From Limisphaera sp049537155 (GTDB taxonomy: Bacteria; Verrucomicrobiota; Verrucomicrobiia; Limisphaerales; Limisphaeraceae): a stretch of DNA of 64,000 nt. The notes under the pieces were generated by a model. That model did no database searches. It was not told where the DNA came from and worked only from the letters and a program-made list of their open reading frames with translations. Shown here in pieces: positions 9,478 through 18,027 of this stretch; within the stretch, counting starts at the first letter, position 1; each line of letters opens with the position of its first letter. Both the position numbers and the translations under genes were made by a program. The stretch lies in assembly GCF_049537155.1 (NCBI RefSeq), contig NZ_JBMVQZ010000010.1:62001-126000 (forward strand), read 5' to 3'.

Positions 9478-10317
9478 TCAGACGCCGCCGCCGCTACCCG
9501 AACCGCTGCCGGCCGGAGCCGCGGTGCCCGTGGTGGGCGAAACGTAGATCGTGGTCTGATCCTGCGTGTAGACCGTCGGAGGCGCCATCTCGCCGGTGCC
9601 CACGGTCTGCATGGCCGAGGCCATTTCCTGCGTCAGCGAATCCGGCAAGGGCGTCAACTGACCGGTGCGGACATCGTACTGATAGCCGGCGTTGATGACC
9701 TGGGTGATCACCCGGCCGTCCTGTCCCACAACGGACAGAACCACCGTGCCGACCAGCACGCTGACCACGCCCTGCGCGTTGATGTGGTAAACGGTCCCGC
9801 GGATACCGGCCACGCCGTTGGGAATCTTCACCTCATAACGCGAGGCGGCGCTCATGCGTTTGACCTTGCCGAAGATCGCACCGGCGCGCAGGTCCAGCAT
9901 CGTCTCGCGAACCTCGTCAATCCCGGTGGTCGTGGAGGTCAACCGGTCAATCGCCAGCGTGGTGTCCGAATACAGCCGAACCGTGTCGGGACCGGTGATC
10001 GGCTGGAAGATCACCTCAGCCGGCGGCAGGACGGTGAGATTCTCCGTCACCTGCGGGGCAAGCCGGATGGTGTCCTCGGGACCAAGCACCAGGTCCACCA
10101 TGGAGTTGGCGGCGGTCTGGATCACCGTCCCGGCCGGGAGGGCCTGGCCCACCCGGAGGGTCTTCCAGGTGGTGCCGTCAGTCGAGTAACGCGCGGCGCC
10201 CTTGATGCGCGTGACCTTGGCAGTGAGGTTCTTGGTCTCGGCCAGGGCGGCGGAGCAGAAGGCCAAAACCGTTGCGGCGACGAGGAAACCTTTCAACCAC
10301 GTGGCTGTCGTTTTCAT
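9478..10317 (-). CDS. Secreted FecR-domain protein
   Basis: This is a 279-residue exported protein with a clear signal peptide (MKTTATWLKGFLVAATVLAF..., cleavage probably after ALA near residue 26). Residues 30-190 form a FecR-type domain, with the usual core near GVAGIRGTVYHI. The C-terminal tail is rich in Pro, Thr, Gly and Ser and ends in a GSGSGSGGG run. FecR domains of this stand-alone kind act in the periplasm or at the surface, and many are linked to CHASE2 or sigma-factor signalling. It is the first gene of a two-gene operon with the CHASE2 cyclase and has a near-consensus promoter at 10361-10388. Its ligand is unknown. Confidence 0.85.
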   Translation of the reverse strand: MKTTATWLKGFLVAATVLAFCSAALAETKNLTAKVTRIKGAARYSTDGTTWKTLRVGQALPAGTVIQTAANSMVDLVLGPEDTIRLAPQVTENLTVLPPAEVIFQPITGPDTVRLYSDTTLAIDRLTSTTTGIDEVRETMLDLRAGAIFGKVKRMSAASRYEVKIPNGVAGIRGTVYHINAQGVVSVLVGTVVLSVVGQDGRVITQVINAGYQYDVRTGQLTPLPDSLTQEMASAMQTVGTGEMAPPTVYTQDQTTIYVSPTTGTAAPAGSGSGSGGGV

Positions 10318-10360
10318 AAGCTCTCCAAGCAGTGCTGCTGGTCGTCTGTCAGTCGCGGCC

Positions 10361-10388
10361 AGTTTAGGCCTAAAGGACCGGATGTCAA
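10361..10388 (-). promoter_or_regulatory. Near-consensus sigma70 promoter of the fecR/CHASE2 operon
   Basis: Read on the minus strand, a perfect -35 box TTGACA (10383-10388), a 16-base spacer and a -10 box TAAACT (10361-10366) precede the FecR start at 10317 by about 43 bases. The spacer contains the palindrome AGGCCT next to the -10 box. This is among the best promoter matches in the window, and unlike many others it leaves room for a 5' leader. Confidence 0.65.
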
Positions 10389-10466
10389 CAGGATATTTTG
10401 CCGTTGGAAGAGGAAAAACTCCGGGCGCATGGGTCCCCGCAACGGGGCCCGGCCGGTGCCGATCGG

Positions 10467-11537
10467 TCAACCCCGGTCGTTCCCGGTCCGGGTGAAGTAG
10501 TTCCGCTGCCGGTCGGTAATGGGCCGTCCGAGCCGCTCCAACACCTTCAACATGTCCTCCCAAACCTTGCGCTTTTCCGCCAGGGACTGGTTCCGCAGCA
10601 GGTAAGCCGGATGATAGGTGGGCATGACCGGGATCCCCTCCCACTCCTGCCACTGGCCGCGCAGGCGGGTGATTCCGACCGGCGGTTTGCCGAGCAACCC
10701 TTCCACCGCAGTGGCGCCCAGGGCCACGATCACCTTCGGCCGGATCAAAAGAAGCTGCTCGCGCAGGTAGGGAAAGCACGTCGCCATCTCCGTGGGTGTG
10801 GGTTTGCGGTTGCCACTGGTCCGACCGGGTGTATCCGGCCGGCACTTGAGGATGTTGGCGATGTACACCTGATCGCGGGTGAACCCCATGGCATGGATGA
10901 TCCTGGTGAGCAATTGGCCCGCCGGCCCCACGAAGGGTTCACCCTGCTCGTCTTCTTCCACTCCCGGCGCCTCGCCCACGAACACCAGTTCCGCCTCCGG
11001 CGTCCCGACGCCGAAGACCACGTTTTTCCGCGACGCAACCAGGTGCGGGCAACGAGTGCACTGGAGAACGCGGCGTCGCAGCTCCTCGAACGCATCCAGG
11101 CGCGCCTGCCGATCGAGCACCGGGCGGGAATCGCCGGCGAACAATCCGGGGAGCGCCGCTGCTCCAGTTGCCGGGGTCGAACCCGGCGGGCCATCCGCCG
11201 GGGCACCCGCCCCACGCGCGGCATCGGATGCCGGAACCTGTTGGATGCGGTCCGCAGGGGCGGCAGGCGCCCCAGAGGGACGGTCCCGCGGCGCCAGCGG
11301 GGGCCGTTCGGCCTGCCCGGTTTCCGGGGCGGTAATGCCCGCCGGCCGTTTGGGGACGGATGCATGCCGGCGCCCGGCGCCGCTGTTCGAAGTCGTCATC
11401 CGACCCAGCCCTTTCAACGCCGCCAGCCCGTCCGCCGAGATGGCCACGAACCGCACGCCCAGCGACCGCCGGTATTCCAGTTCACCGATCAACGCGTCCA
11501 GCAACGGTCTCCATCCGCTGTGCATAACCGGCACCAT
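10467..11537 (-). CDS. Family 4 (Fe-S) uracil-DNA glycosylase
   Basis: The enzyme removes uracil from DNA as the first step of base excision repair. The catalytic domain fills the C-terminal two thirds. It has the four cluster cysteines (CTRC, then KCRP, then ATCFP), the motif GEAPGVEEDEQGEPFVGPAG and the late YHPAYLLRN motif, which together define the [4Fe-4S] family 4 enzymes. About 140 residues in front are rich in Pro, Ala and Gly and probably disordered. I chose the ATG at 11537; an in-frame ATG at 11603 would add 22 residues, and one at 11525 would remove 4. The first 40 residues (WRPLLDALIGELEYRR...) look folded. Confidence 0.9.
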   Translation of the reverse strand: MVPVMHSGWRPLLDALIGELEYRRSLGVRFVAISADGLAALKGLGRMTTSNSGAGRRHASVPKRPAGITAPETGQAERPPLAPRDRPSGAPAAPADRIQQVPASDAARGAGAPADGPPGSTPATGAAALPGLFAGDSRPVLDRQARLDAFEELRRRVLQCTRCPHLVASRKNVVFGVGTPEAELVFVGEAPGVEEDEQGEPFVGPAGQLLTRIIHAMGFTRDQVYIANILKCRPDTPGRTSGNRKPTPTEMATCFPYLREQLLLIRPKVIVALGATAVEGLLGKPPVGITRLRGQWQEWEGIPVMPTYHPAYLLRNQSLAEKRKVWEDMLKVLERLGRPITDRQRNYFTRTGNDRG

Positions 11538-11732
11538 GCTACCGTGGCGGGGCGCCGGCCCGCACTTCAAATTCCGGACCTCCCAGCTTCGAACTCCTGC
11601 CATCCTGCCACCGGTCGAATCCGGTCCTATCGGTGTGGTTTACTTGCGCCGGGGGCGTTCTTGAACCACTGATTCCTGCAATCTTGAGGTCGGATGCAGG
11701 TAGTGCCCCGGATCGAGGGCACCCAGCCGCGC

Positions 11733-12776
11733 ATGAACAAGGAAACAGGTTCTGCAAGCCGGGCGGAGCAGGTCTCGGGCCGGCAGGAGCCCGCGGTGGC
11801 CGCACCGTTCAGCGAGCGGGGGTTCTGGCGACCGCTGGGCAATGGATGGCAACGGCTCTTCGGCAGTTTCCGCGGGGAGGGTTACAGCCTGGAATGGCAC
11901 GATTTCGAGGCGGACCACGAGCTGGACTGGGGAGCCAGTTTCCACCCTGACAGCGTGGAGATCTGCCTCAATCTGGCCGGCGAAGGCTTTGTCCGACACG
12001 GCACCCGGCGGCTGGATTTCGAGGCAGACACGGTGGCCTTTTACCACCGGGGAAACGCACCCTTGGAAGCGCGGCGGGCAGCCGGGCAGCGGCACCGGTT
12101 TCTCACTGTGGAACTGTCGCCGTGGTTCCTCAAGAGCCACCTGGCCGGTGCGGAAAGCGTGCTCCATCCGATGGTGCAGGCCGTGATGAACGGCCGGCCC
12201 GTGGAAGATCCGCTGGGGGTTCGAACGCGTCTGTCAGCCGTTCAGCGGCAGATGATCGAAACCTTGCGCCGGCCGCCGGTCTATGCCGCCGCCCAGGACG
12301 TGTGGTATCGCTGCAAGGTCGTGGAACTGGCGGTCGTGTTTTTCCTGCAACCGGCCGGAGAAGCGGAGCTGTTTTGCACCCGGCAGCAGCGCCTGGCCGC
12401 GCAACGTGTGGAACGGGTCATCGCCCTGCTCAAGCAGGACCTGGCCCATCCGCTCTCGTTGGAGGAGCTCGGCAAAAAGGTCGGTTGCAGCCCCTATTAT
12501 CTCAGCCGCATTTTTTCCGCCCACACCGGGATGACCATCCCGCAGTACCTGCGCGAGCTGCGCCTGCAACGGGCCGCGGAACTGCTGCGGTCCGGCCGCT
12601 ACAACGTGACGGAAGTGGCACTGGAGGTGGGCTACAACAGCCTGAGCCATTTCAGCCAGGCGTTCCACGAAAGGTTCGGATGCTGCCCGGGTTTGTACCC
12701 CATCCAAACACCCGTCCAGTCCACGGCCCGGCAGGCGCGCGCGGAGAGATCCCTTCCGCCGGGGCCGGGACCGTGA
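11733..12776 (+). CDS. AraC-family transcriptional regulator
   Basis: This is a 347-residue DNA-binding regulator. Residues 30-200 form a cupin-like ligand or oligomerisation domain (NLAGEGFVRHGTRRLDF is part of it). Residues 235-330 form the paired helix-turn-helix AraC/XylS domain; SLEELGKKVGCSPYYLSRIF is the first HTH, and VALEVGYNSLSHFSQAF is in the second. The last 25 residues are a disordered tail. An in-frame ATG at 11694 would add 13 residues; no ribosome site decides between them. No operon partner lies on its strand, so its target may be a neighbour or a distant gene. Confidence 0.88.
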   Translation: MNKETGSASRAEQVSGRQEPAVAAPFSERGFWRPLGNGWQRLFGSFRGEGYSLEWHDFEADHELDWGASFHPDSVEICLNLAGEGFVRHGTRRLDFEADTVAFYHRGNAPLEARRAAGQRHRFLTVELSPWFLKSHLAGAESVLHPMVQAVMNGRPVEDPLGVRTRLSAVQRQMIETLRRPPVYAAAQDVWYRCKVVELAVVFFLQPAGEAELFCTRQQRLAAQRVERVIALLKQDLAHPLSLEELGKKVGCSPYYLSRIFSAHTGMTIPQYLRELRLQRAAELLRSGRYNVTEVALEVGYNSLSHFSQAFHERFGCCPGLYPIQTPVQSTARQARAERSLPPGPGP

Positions 12777-12780
12777 TGGC

Positions 12781-12810
12781 GCCCCCGCTTGGAGCCACAC
12801 CCGCGGGGGC
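12781..12810. terminator. Hairpin between convergent AraC and SGNH genes
   Basis: A perfect 8-bp stem, GCCCCCGC (12781-12788) with GCGGGGGC (12803-12810), has a 14-base loop. It begins 5 bases after the AraC stop and lies between two converging genes, so it could serve both strands. No T-tract follows. Confidence 0.4.
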
Positions 12811-12844
12811 ACCACCGCCGCCGCACGAGCCCAAGCGACCTCCT

Positions 12845-13624
12845 TCAGCCCGCCTGTCCGGTCTCGGCCGGCGGCAGGTCGGGCAATTTGTTCAAAATCG
12901 GTTCCAAGGCCGCGGCCCACTTGGCGTAGCCCGCGGCATTCGGATGCAGCAGGTCCGGAAACTCCTCCTTGCGCGCGTTGCCATCGGCGTCGGCATACGG
13001 CGTCCATGTATCACACCGGTAACACTGCGGGCATTCGCGCACGATCTGATCCACCAATTCGTTCAAGCGCCGGATCTTGTCGGCCGGTCGTTGACGGCTG
13101 GCATGGCTGGGCATCACCTTGCAGACCACGATGGGCATCCGGGGACGGGCCTTCCGGCACCGTTCCAGGAGCGTGCGGATGTTGGCCGCCACGTCCTCGG
13201 GGTCGGCGCCCAAACCGATGTCGTTGGTCCCGATCAACAGCACCAGCGCGGCCGGTTCGAGATCGAGCACATCCTCCTGCAGCCGGTACAGCAAGCCGCG
13301 GGTGGTGTCGCCGCTGATGCCCCGGTTGGCAACTTTCCAACGCGGAAAACACCGGGCCAGGTCGGTCCACATCTGGGTGATGGAATCGCCCAGGAAAACG
13401 ATCGCGCCGCGGTCTGCCTCGCGACCCGCGCGGAATTCCGCCCGACGCTGCGCCCAGACCTTCTCGAACCAATCGCCCTTTTGGACCGGTCCCCTGCCCG
13501 GCAACATCTCCGCGGTGGGAGCCCGATCCACACCCGGTCGCGGGGTCTGGGCCTCCTGCGCACGGGGGGCCGATGAACTCGCCAGAAACCACAGGGCCAG
13601 GCCGGTTTGTACCCATCGTTTCAT
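12845..13624 (-). CDS. Secreted SGNH/GDSL-type hydrolase
   Basis: This is a 259-residue exported hydrolase of the SGNH fold. The signal peptide covers about residues 1-23. Block I is FLGDSIT (nucleophile Ser), block II contains the Gly of NRGISGDTT, block III is GTNDIG, and block V is LLHPNAAGY with the catalytic Asp/His region. Such enzymes remove acetyl or other ester groups from carbohydrates or lipids; the substrate is not evident. A GGTGAGG ribosome site 5 bases before the ATG at 13624 fixes the start. It is the last gene of a loose minus-strand run with the ACT, DUF4404 and FIST genes. Confidence 0.85.
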   Translation of the reverse strand: MKRWVQTGLALWFLASSSAPRAQEAQTPRPGVDRAPTAEMLPGRGPVQKGDWFEKVWAQRRAEFRAGREADRGAIVFLGDSITQMWTDLARCFPRWKVANRGISGDTTRGLLYRLQEDVLDLEPAALVLLIGTNDIGLGADPEDVAANIRTLLERCRKARPRMPIVVCKVMPSHASRQRPADKIRRLNELVDQIVRECPQCYRCDTWTPYADADGNARKEEFPDLLHPNAAGYAKWAAALEPILNKLPDLPPAETGQAG

Positions 13625-13717
13625 ATGCCTCACCTGTTTGCGTTGGTTTGAGAGCTCCTTTTCCGGGCCGTTTCCCGCCCTGATCCCAACCGGGAATGCC
13701 GCTCCCGGCACCTGCGT

Positions 13718-14344
13718 TCAATCCGACCCGGTCTCCTCGTGCGGATGGGCGCGGGGCACATCATCCGGGCTGACGCTCGTGCCGGCGGGCTCTTCCCGAA
13801 ATCGCACCTCCACAATCAGGTCCTCCGCCAGCTGCTCGATCCGCCGCCGCAGATCCTCCATGCCGCATGCCCGCGGCACGGAAACCTGAAACCGCGCCTG
13901 GAAAATCGGCTCACCGGACATGGCGGCGCTCCGGCACTCCGTTTCCAATTCCTCCACGTTCACACCGGCCTGCGCCAGTGCATGGGCGATCTCGCGCACG
14001 ATTCCGGGCCGGTCCTGTCCCACCACCTCCAAAATGGCCGGCTGCCCGGTCTGCGCATCCTCCCCGACCTCGTCCCGGTGCACCACGACGCTGAGCCCCT
14101 CCCGACCGAGCTCCGCCAGTGCGCGTTCGAGCCCGGCCCGGCGGTCCTCGGGCACGGCCACCCGCAAGATCCCGGCGAACTGCCCGCCCAACCGGGCCAT
14201 GCGGCTCTCCAGCCAATTGCCGTCATGGGACCGCACCACCTCGGCCACCCGATCCACCAGACCAGGGCGGTCCCGACCCAGCACCGTCATCACCAACAGG
14301 GCACGCACGCGGCCACTGGTAGGCTGATTTGCCGCTTCTGACAA
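13718..14344 (-). CDS. Tandem ACT-domain protein (GcvR-like)
   Basis: The 208-residue protein carries two ACT domains, at about residues 15-90 (VLGRDRPGLVDRVAEVV) and 100-180 (VVGQDRPGIVREIAHALAQ). This arrangement is that of the glycine-cleavage regulator GcvR and related amino-acid-sensing proteins that lack an enzymatic domain. It may bind an amino acid and modulate a partner. No glycine-cleavage gene is nearby. The longest frame begins with TTG at 14344; a GTG at 14308 would give a start closer to the usual ACT N-terminus, and neither has a strong ribosome site. The C-terminal 30 residues are acidic and His-containing. Confidence 0.75.
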   Translation of the reverse strand: MSEAANQPTSGRVRALLVMTVLGRDRPGLVDRVAEVVRSHDGNWLESRMARLGGQFAGILRVAVPEDRRAGLERALAELGREGLSVVVHRDEVGEDAQTGQPAILEVVGQDRPGIVREIAHALAQAGVNVEELETECRSAAMSGEPIFQARFQVSVPRACGMEDLRRRIEQLAEDLIVEVRFREEPAGTSVSPDDVPRAHPHEETGSD

Positions 14345-14415
14345 GGCGACAGTCGTGCCCCGCCCGCCCCCGGCAGGGAAAACCGCACAGCCGGCCGCAG
14401 ACGCCCCGCCGGTTC

Positions 14416-14748
14416 TCAGATGCCCAGGTTGGCCAGGATTTGGCTGATGTGATTGACCGTCTGAACCAGACGCGGATGCGATCCTTCGAAGGATTGCACC
14501 GCGGCTTTGAGGCCCTGCAGTGACAGACCCACCAGCTTCGGATCGCGAGTCTTGCGCGTGGCTTCGTACGCCGACATTTGCGCAAACCCCGCAATGCTGC
14601 CCGCCGCCTCCTGGTGCGTCCGTGCCAGGCCGTGGACCTCCTGCTTCAACGTCCGGAGCAAATCCAGCAGCTCCCGCCTCCGGTCCTCGTCGAGTCCCTC
14701 AGCCCGACTGAGCCGCTCCTCGATCCTGCGCAACGTTTCCTCGATCAT
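14416..14748 (-). CDS. DUF4404-family small helical protein
   Basis: This 110-residue, probably all-helical cytoplasmic protein begins with the charged coiled-coil-like segment IEETLRRIEERLSRAEGLDE. It ends with a helix that includes HPRLVQTVNHISQILANLGI. Length and layout match the DUF4404 family, whose function is unknown. It sits between the FIST gene (96 bases upstream) and the ACT gene (71 bases downstream) on the same strand. Confidence 0.7.
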   Translation of the reverse strand: MIEETLRRIEERLSRAEGLDEDRRRELLDLLRTLKQEVHGLARTHQEAAGSIAGFAQMSAYEATRKTRDPKLVGLSLQGLKAAVQSFEGSHPRLVQTVNHISQILANLGI

Positions 14749-14844
14749 GACTCGTTCACCCGCCCTCCCTGTGGCCTTGTGCCCGGCCGCCCGCCAGCCC
14801 GGGGGAGCATCCGCCTGCGTGCACCGGCCGGCCGGACCGATCGC

Positions 14845-16056
14845 TCAAACCTCCGAACCCTCGGGCCCGGCAGCCCGACTCACCAGCAGGCCCAATGAGG
14901 CAGTGTAACCATGGATGTGATTCATGGAACCCACCGGACCGATCTCGCCATTGCAGAACAGGCCGGTCAGACCGATCGGGCCCAGTTCCTCCTGAACCAT
15001 GCGGGCATCGTGATCGGAGACACCGAAGAGCCCTCGTCCCCGCCCGTTGCAGACACAGAGGCATCCCCCATAGACGCGCCGGCCCGCCAACCGCTCGCGC
15101 AGGCACTCCAACCGCTCGCGCAGCTCCATGTCCGCCGCGGCGGCGTCGCGGCACTGAAACTGCACGGTCTGTCCCGCACGCGGCAGCGCACCAACCGCCA
15201 GCACACCCGAGTTCGGGTCCACCCCCAAAAGATTGCGCACCAGGAAATCACCCCGCCGGAATTCGTCGCGGTACTCGTCGGCCGCCAGTCCGATGAACAG
15301 GTTGCCGCCGAGCCGTTCCTGCTGTTCCACAGGCAGGTTCTCCACCGTGGAAAGCAACACCTCGTAGGCGGGTCGGTTGCCGATCTGGTGGATCAGGTTT
15401 TGTTCCACCCGGGTCAACGTCCACGTCTCCCCGATGGGCGTGCAACCCTGCGCCACGGCCGCCATCAGCTCCACCTGGCCACTCAACGAGACCAACACGC
15501 CCCCCTCGTGCATCACCTGCTGGTTCAGGAACAACAGCGTGTTGTCGTGGCGAAAATCTGCGCCGGCCAAACCTCCCACGACGGAAACGCCGGGATAGGC
15601 CGCATTCCAGCTTTTGAGCCAGCCGTCCACGTCCATCGTGAGCGGATCCAGAAACGCCAGCCATCCCCGGCTCTGCTCCCGGCGCACACCGGTGTGTGCC
15701 TCCCACCAGGTCGGATCGGTCGCCGCCTCCAGATCGGTCTGTTTGACGTGGACGGCGTGCACCGCCCCTTCCGGCAGCGCGTACAGACCCAGCGTGAAGC
15801 CGCCGCGCCCCTCGAACTCCTGCGCACCCGCGATGACCGCGCTGGTGGTGCAGCCCACCAGCACCGGCACACGTGCGTGCAGTTGAAGGATCTCCAGCAA
15901 AGCCGCAGCCCGATCCGACCACGGCGGCGTGACAAACAACAACCCCAACGCCGCCGGTTTCCCCAGGCGGTGGCGCAATTCCTCGGCCCACTGGACGATC
16001 GCGGCTTCCTCCCAGCGGCCGCCCCACCAACCTGACACAGCATACGACCCACTCAC
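14845..16056 (-). CDS. FIST signal-transduction protein (FIST-N and FIST-C)
   Basis: The protein has 403 residues with a FIST_N domain (about 20-220; the core includes VPVLVGCTTSAVIAGA) and a FIST_C domain (about 225-380; CLCVCNGRGRGLFG). FIST domains are predicted sensors of small ligands such as amino acids and often feed into histidine kinases or cyclases. Here the protein stands alone with no fused output domain. The start codon is GTG at 16056, with a -10 box only 6 bases before it. It heads the minus-strand run FIST, DUF4404, ACT, SGNH and is divergent from thiG. Confidence 0.87.
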   Translation of the reverse strand: MSGSYAVSGWWGGRWEEAAIVQWAEELRHRLGKPAALGLLFVTPPWSDRAAALLEILQLHARVPVLVGCTTSAVIAGAQEFEGRGGFTLGLYALPEGAVHAVHVKQTDLEAATDPTWWEAHTGVRREQSRGWLAFLDPLTMDVDGWLKSWNAAYPGVSVVGGLAGADFRHDNTLLFLNQQVMHEGGVLVSLSGQVELMAAVAQGCTPIGETWTLTRVEQNLIHQIGNRPAYEVLLSTVENLPVEQQERLGGNLFIGLAADEYRDEFRRGDFLVRNLLGVDPNSGVLAVGALPRAGQTVQFQCRDAAAADMELRERLECLRERLAGRRVYGGCLCVCNGRGRGLFGVSDHDARMVQEELGPIGLTGLFCNGEIGPVGSMNHIHGYTASLGLLVSRAAGPEGSEV

Positions 16057-16062
16057 GTCCGC

Positions 16063-16090
16063 AACTTACGACACAGCCATGGGGAAGCAA
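16063..16090 (-). promoter_or_regulatory. Promoter of the FIST gene, leaderless spacing
   Basis: On the minus strand, TTGCTT (16085-16090), a 16-base spacer and TAAGTT (16063-16068) stand 6 bases before the GTG start at 16056. There is no Shine-Dalgarno site. Confidence 0.5.
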
Positions 16091-16151
16091 GCTCCCGCCC
16101 CGGCCGGGCTCCAACAGTGGGGCGGCCGCCCGCCACAGCCCGCCAACCGGC

Positions 16152-16180
16152 TCGACACACCCCGAATCCGTGCCTAGATT
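16152..16180 (+). promoter_or_regulatory. Promoter of the thiG operon, leaderless spacing
   Basis: TCGACA (16152-16157, five of six consensus bases), a 17-base spacer and TAGATT (16175-16180) precede the thiG ATG at 16189 by 8 bases. The spacing leaves no room for a 5' leader, so a TPP riboswitch is absent here. Confidence 0.55.
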
Positions 16181-16188
16181 GCCCCACG

Positions 16189-16977
16189 ATGCCGACCAAC
16201 GGGTCCAATCTGGTCATCGCCGGTCGCACCTTCCGATCGCGCCTGATCCTGGGCACGGGCAAGTTTGCCTCGCCCGAGATCATGCGCGACGCACTGGAAG
16301 CCAGCGGCGCTGAAATGGTCACGGTGGCGTTGCGCCGGGCCGATCTCAGCGGCAGGCACGATCCCTTTGCCAACATCCTCGAGTTCATCGATCCCGAGCG
16401 CTACCTCATCCTGCCCAACACCAGCGGCGCCCTGAACGCCGAGGAAGCCGTCCGTCTGGCGCGCCTGGCGGCCGCAGCCGGCCTGCCCAAATGGGTCAAA
16501 CTGGAAATCCATCCCGATCCGCGTTATCTCTTGCCCGACCCCGTCGAGACCCTCCGCGCCGCCGAGATCCTGGTCCGTGAAGGATTCGTGGTCCTGCCAT
16601 ACATCAACGCCGACCCTGTCCTGGCCAAACGGCTGCAGGAGATCGGCACCGCCACCGTCATGCCGTTGGGGTCGCCCATCGGTTCCAATCGCGGCCTCCA
16701 AACGCGCGATCAGATCCGCATCATCATCGAGCAGGCAACCGTGCCGGTCGTGGTCGACGCGGGCCTGGGCGCGCCCAGCCATGCCGCCGAGGCCATGGAA
16801 ATGGGCGCCGACGCCGTGCTGGTCAACACGGCCATCGCCGTGGCCCCGGATCCCTGTGGCATGGCCCGGGCGTTCAAATTGGCCGTGGAAGCCGGGCGCA
16901 TGGCCTACGAGATCGGCCTGGCCCCGGCCCAGTGGGAGGCCAGTCCCACCAGTCCGCTGACCGCCTTCCTCGGGTGA
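16189..16977 (+). CDS. thiG: Thiazole synthase
   Basis: This 262-residue TIM-barrel enzyme makes the thiazole phosphate of thiamine from deoxyxylulose 5-phosphate, dehydroglycine and the ThiS thiocarboxylate. Conserved landmarks are LILGTGKF at the N-terminus, Lys104 in WVKLEIHPD (Schiff-base lysine), PLGSPIGSNRG and VDAGLGAPSHAAEAMEMGADAV split over two strands near the end. The ATG at 16189 fits the family length; an upstream in-frame ATG at 16117 would overlap the promoter. It is the first gene of a tight operon with the heptose kinase, panB, a small exported protein and two permeases. No other thi gene is present in the window. Confidence 0.95.
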   Translation: MPTNGSNLVIAGRTFRSRLILGTGKFASPEIMRDALEASGAEMVTVALRRADLSGRHDPFANILEFIDPERYLILPNTSGALNAEEAVRLARLAAAAGLPKWVKLEIHPDPRYLLPDPVETLRAAEILVREGFVVLPYINADPVLAKRLQEIGTATVMPLGSPIGSNRGLQTRDQIRIIIEQATVPVVVDAGLGAPSHAAEAMEMGADAVLVNTAIAVAPDPCGMARAFKLAVEAGRMAYEIGLAPAQWEASPTSPLTAFLG

Positions 16978-16980
16978 ACC

Positions 16981-17997
16981 ATGGACCGTACACCGCTGAG
17001 CCGCGAGCGTGTCCGTGCCCTGCTCCGAACCGCCCGGCAACGACGCATCCTGGTCGTGGGCGATGTCATGCTCGATCGTTTCATCTGGGGACATGTCTCC
17101 CGGATTTCGCCCGAGGCACCCGTCCCCGTGGTCGAGTTCGAACGCGAAAGTTTTATGCCCGGCGGCGCCGCCAACGTGGCACGCAATCTGGCCGCCCTCG
17201 GTTGCAGCGTCGAGTTGTTCGGCGTCGTGGGCACCGATGCCGAAGCCCGGCAGTTGCATGACCTGCTCCGCGACCATCACATCGGCTGCGACGGCCTGCT
17301 CCGCCTGCCCGGCCGTTGCACCAGCGTCAAAACCCGGATCGTCGCACAGAAACAACAGGTCGTCCGTCTCGACCGCGAAAGCAACGGACCGCTCCCTCCG
17401 CCCGCAGCCGGCCGGTTGCATCGGCGGCTCGCCCGCGCCGTGCCCGCGGCAGACGCCGTCATCGTGGCCGACTACGCCAAGGGCCTCATCACCAATGAAC
17501 TGCTCCATCTCATCAAGCCCCTGTGCCGCCGGCACGCGGTCTGGTTGAGTCTCGACCCCAAGCCGGTGCATGGACTGGATCTGACCGGTCTTTCGCTGCT
17601 GACGCCCAACCGCCGCGAAGCCTTCGAGCTGGCCGGCCTGCGCGACACCCGGCACGCAAGCAATCCCTTGGAGGACGGCCCCCTCCAGGAGGCCGCAGCC
17701 CGCCTGATGGAACGGTTCCAACCGGCGCTTCTGCTGGTCACCTTGGGCGACCAGGGCATGCTCCTGTGCACCCGCGACGGGCGGCCCGTGCACATCCCCA
17801 CCGTGGCTCGCGAGGTCTTCGACGTCTCCGGCGCCGGGGACACCGTCATCGCCGCCTTCACCCTGGCGATCGTCGCGGGCGCCAGCCCGGCCGAGGCCGC
17901 CGCCCTGGCCAACCACGCCGCCGGCATCGTCGTGGGCAAGTTCGGCACCGCCACCGCTTCGCCCGAGGAAATCCTCGCCAGTTTTCCACCAGCCTGA
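16981..17997 (+). CDS. rfaE1: D-glycero-beta-D-manno-heptose-7-phosphate kinase (RfaE1-type)
   Basis: This 338-residue PfkB-fold kinase phosphorylates heptose 7-phosphate at C1 on the way to ADP-heptose for the LPS inner core. Key signs are VVGDVMLDRFIWGHVSRISPE at the N-terminus (in two pieces), the substrate loop GGAANVARNLAALG, and the catalytic ATP-site motif VSGAGDTVIAAF near residue 283. It corresponds to the kinase half of HldE; the adenylyltransferase half is not fused and not adjacent. It starts 3 bases after thiG. Presence of this enzyme implies a Gram-negative, heptose-containing LPS. Confidence 0.93.
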   Translation: MDRTPLSRERVRALLRTARQRRILVVGDVMLDRFIWGHVSRISPEAPVPVVEFERESFMPGGAANVARNLAALGCSVELFGVVGTDAEARQLHDLLRDHHIGCDGLLRLPGRCTSVKTRIVAQKQQVVRLDRESNGPLPPPAAGRLHRRLARAVPAADAVIVADYAKGLITNELLHLIKPLCRRHAVWLSLDPKPVHGLDLTGLSLLTPNRREAFELAGLRDTRHASNPLEDGPLQEAAARLMERFQPALLLVTLGDQGMLLCTRDGRPVHIPTVAREVFDVSGAGDTVIAAFTLAIVAGASPAEAAALANHAAGIVVGKFGTATASPEEILASFPPA

Positions 17998-18027
17998 AAA
18001 CCGCCCGCCGCCGCAGGTTGGAGTCCC

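Noticed and set aside
16057..16188. Possible TPP riboswitch upstream of thiG
   Set aside because: The promoter ends 8 bases before the ATG, so there is no leader to hold a riboswitch, and no THI-box sequence is present.
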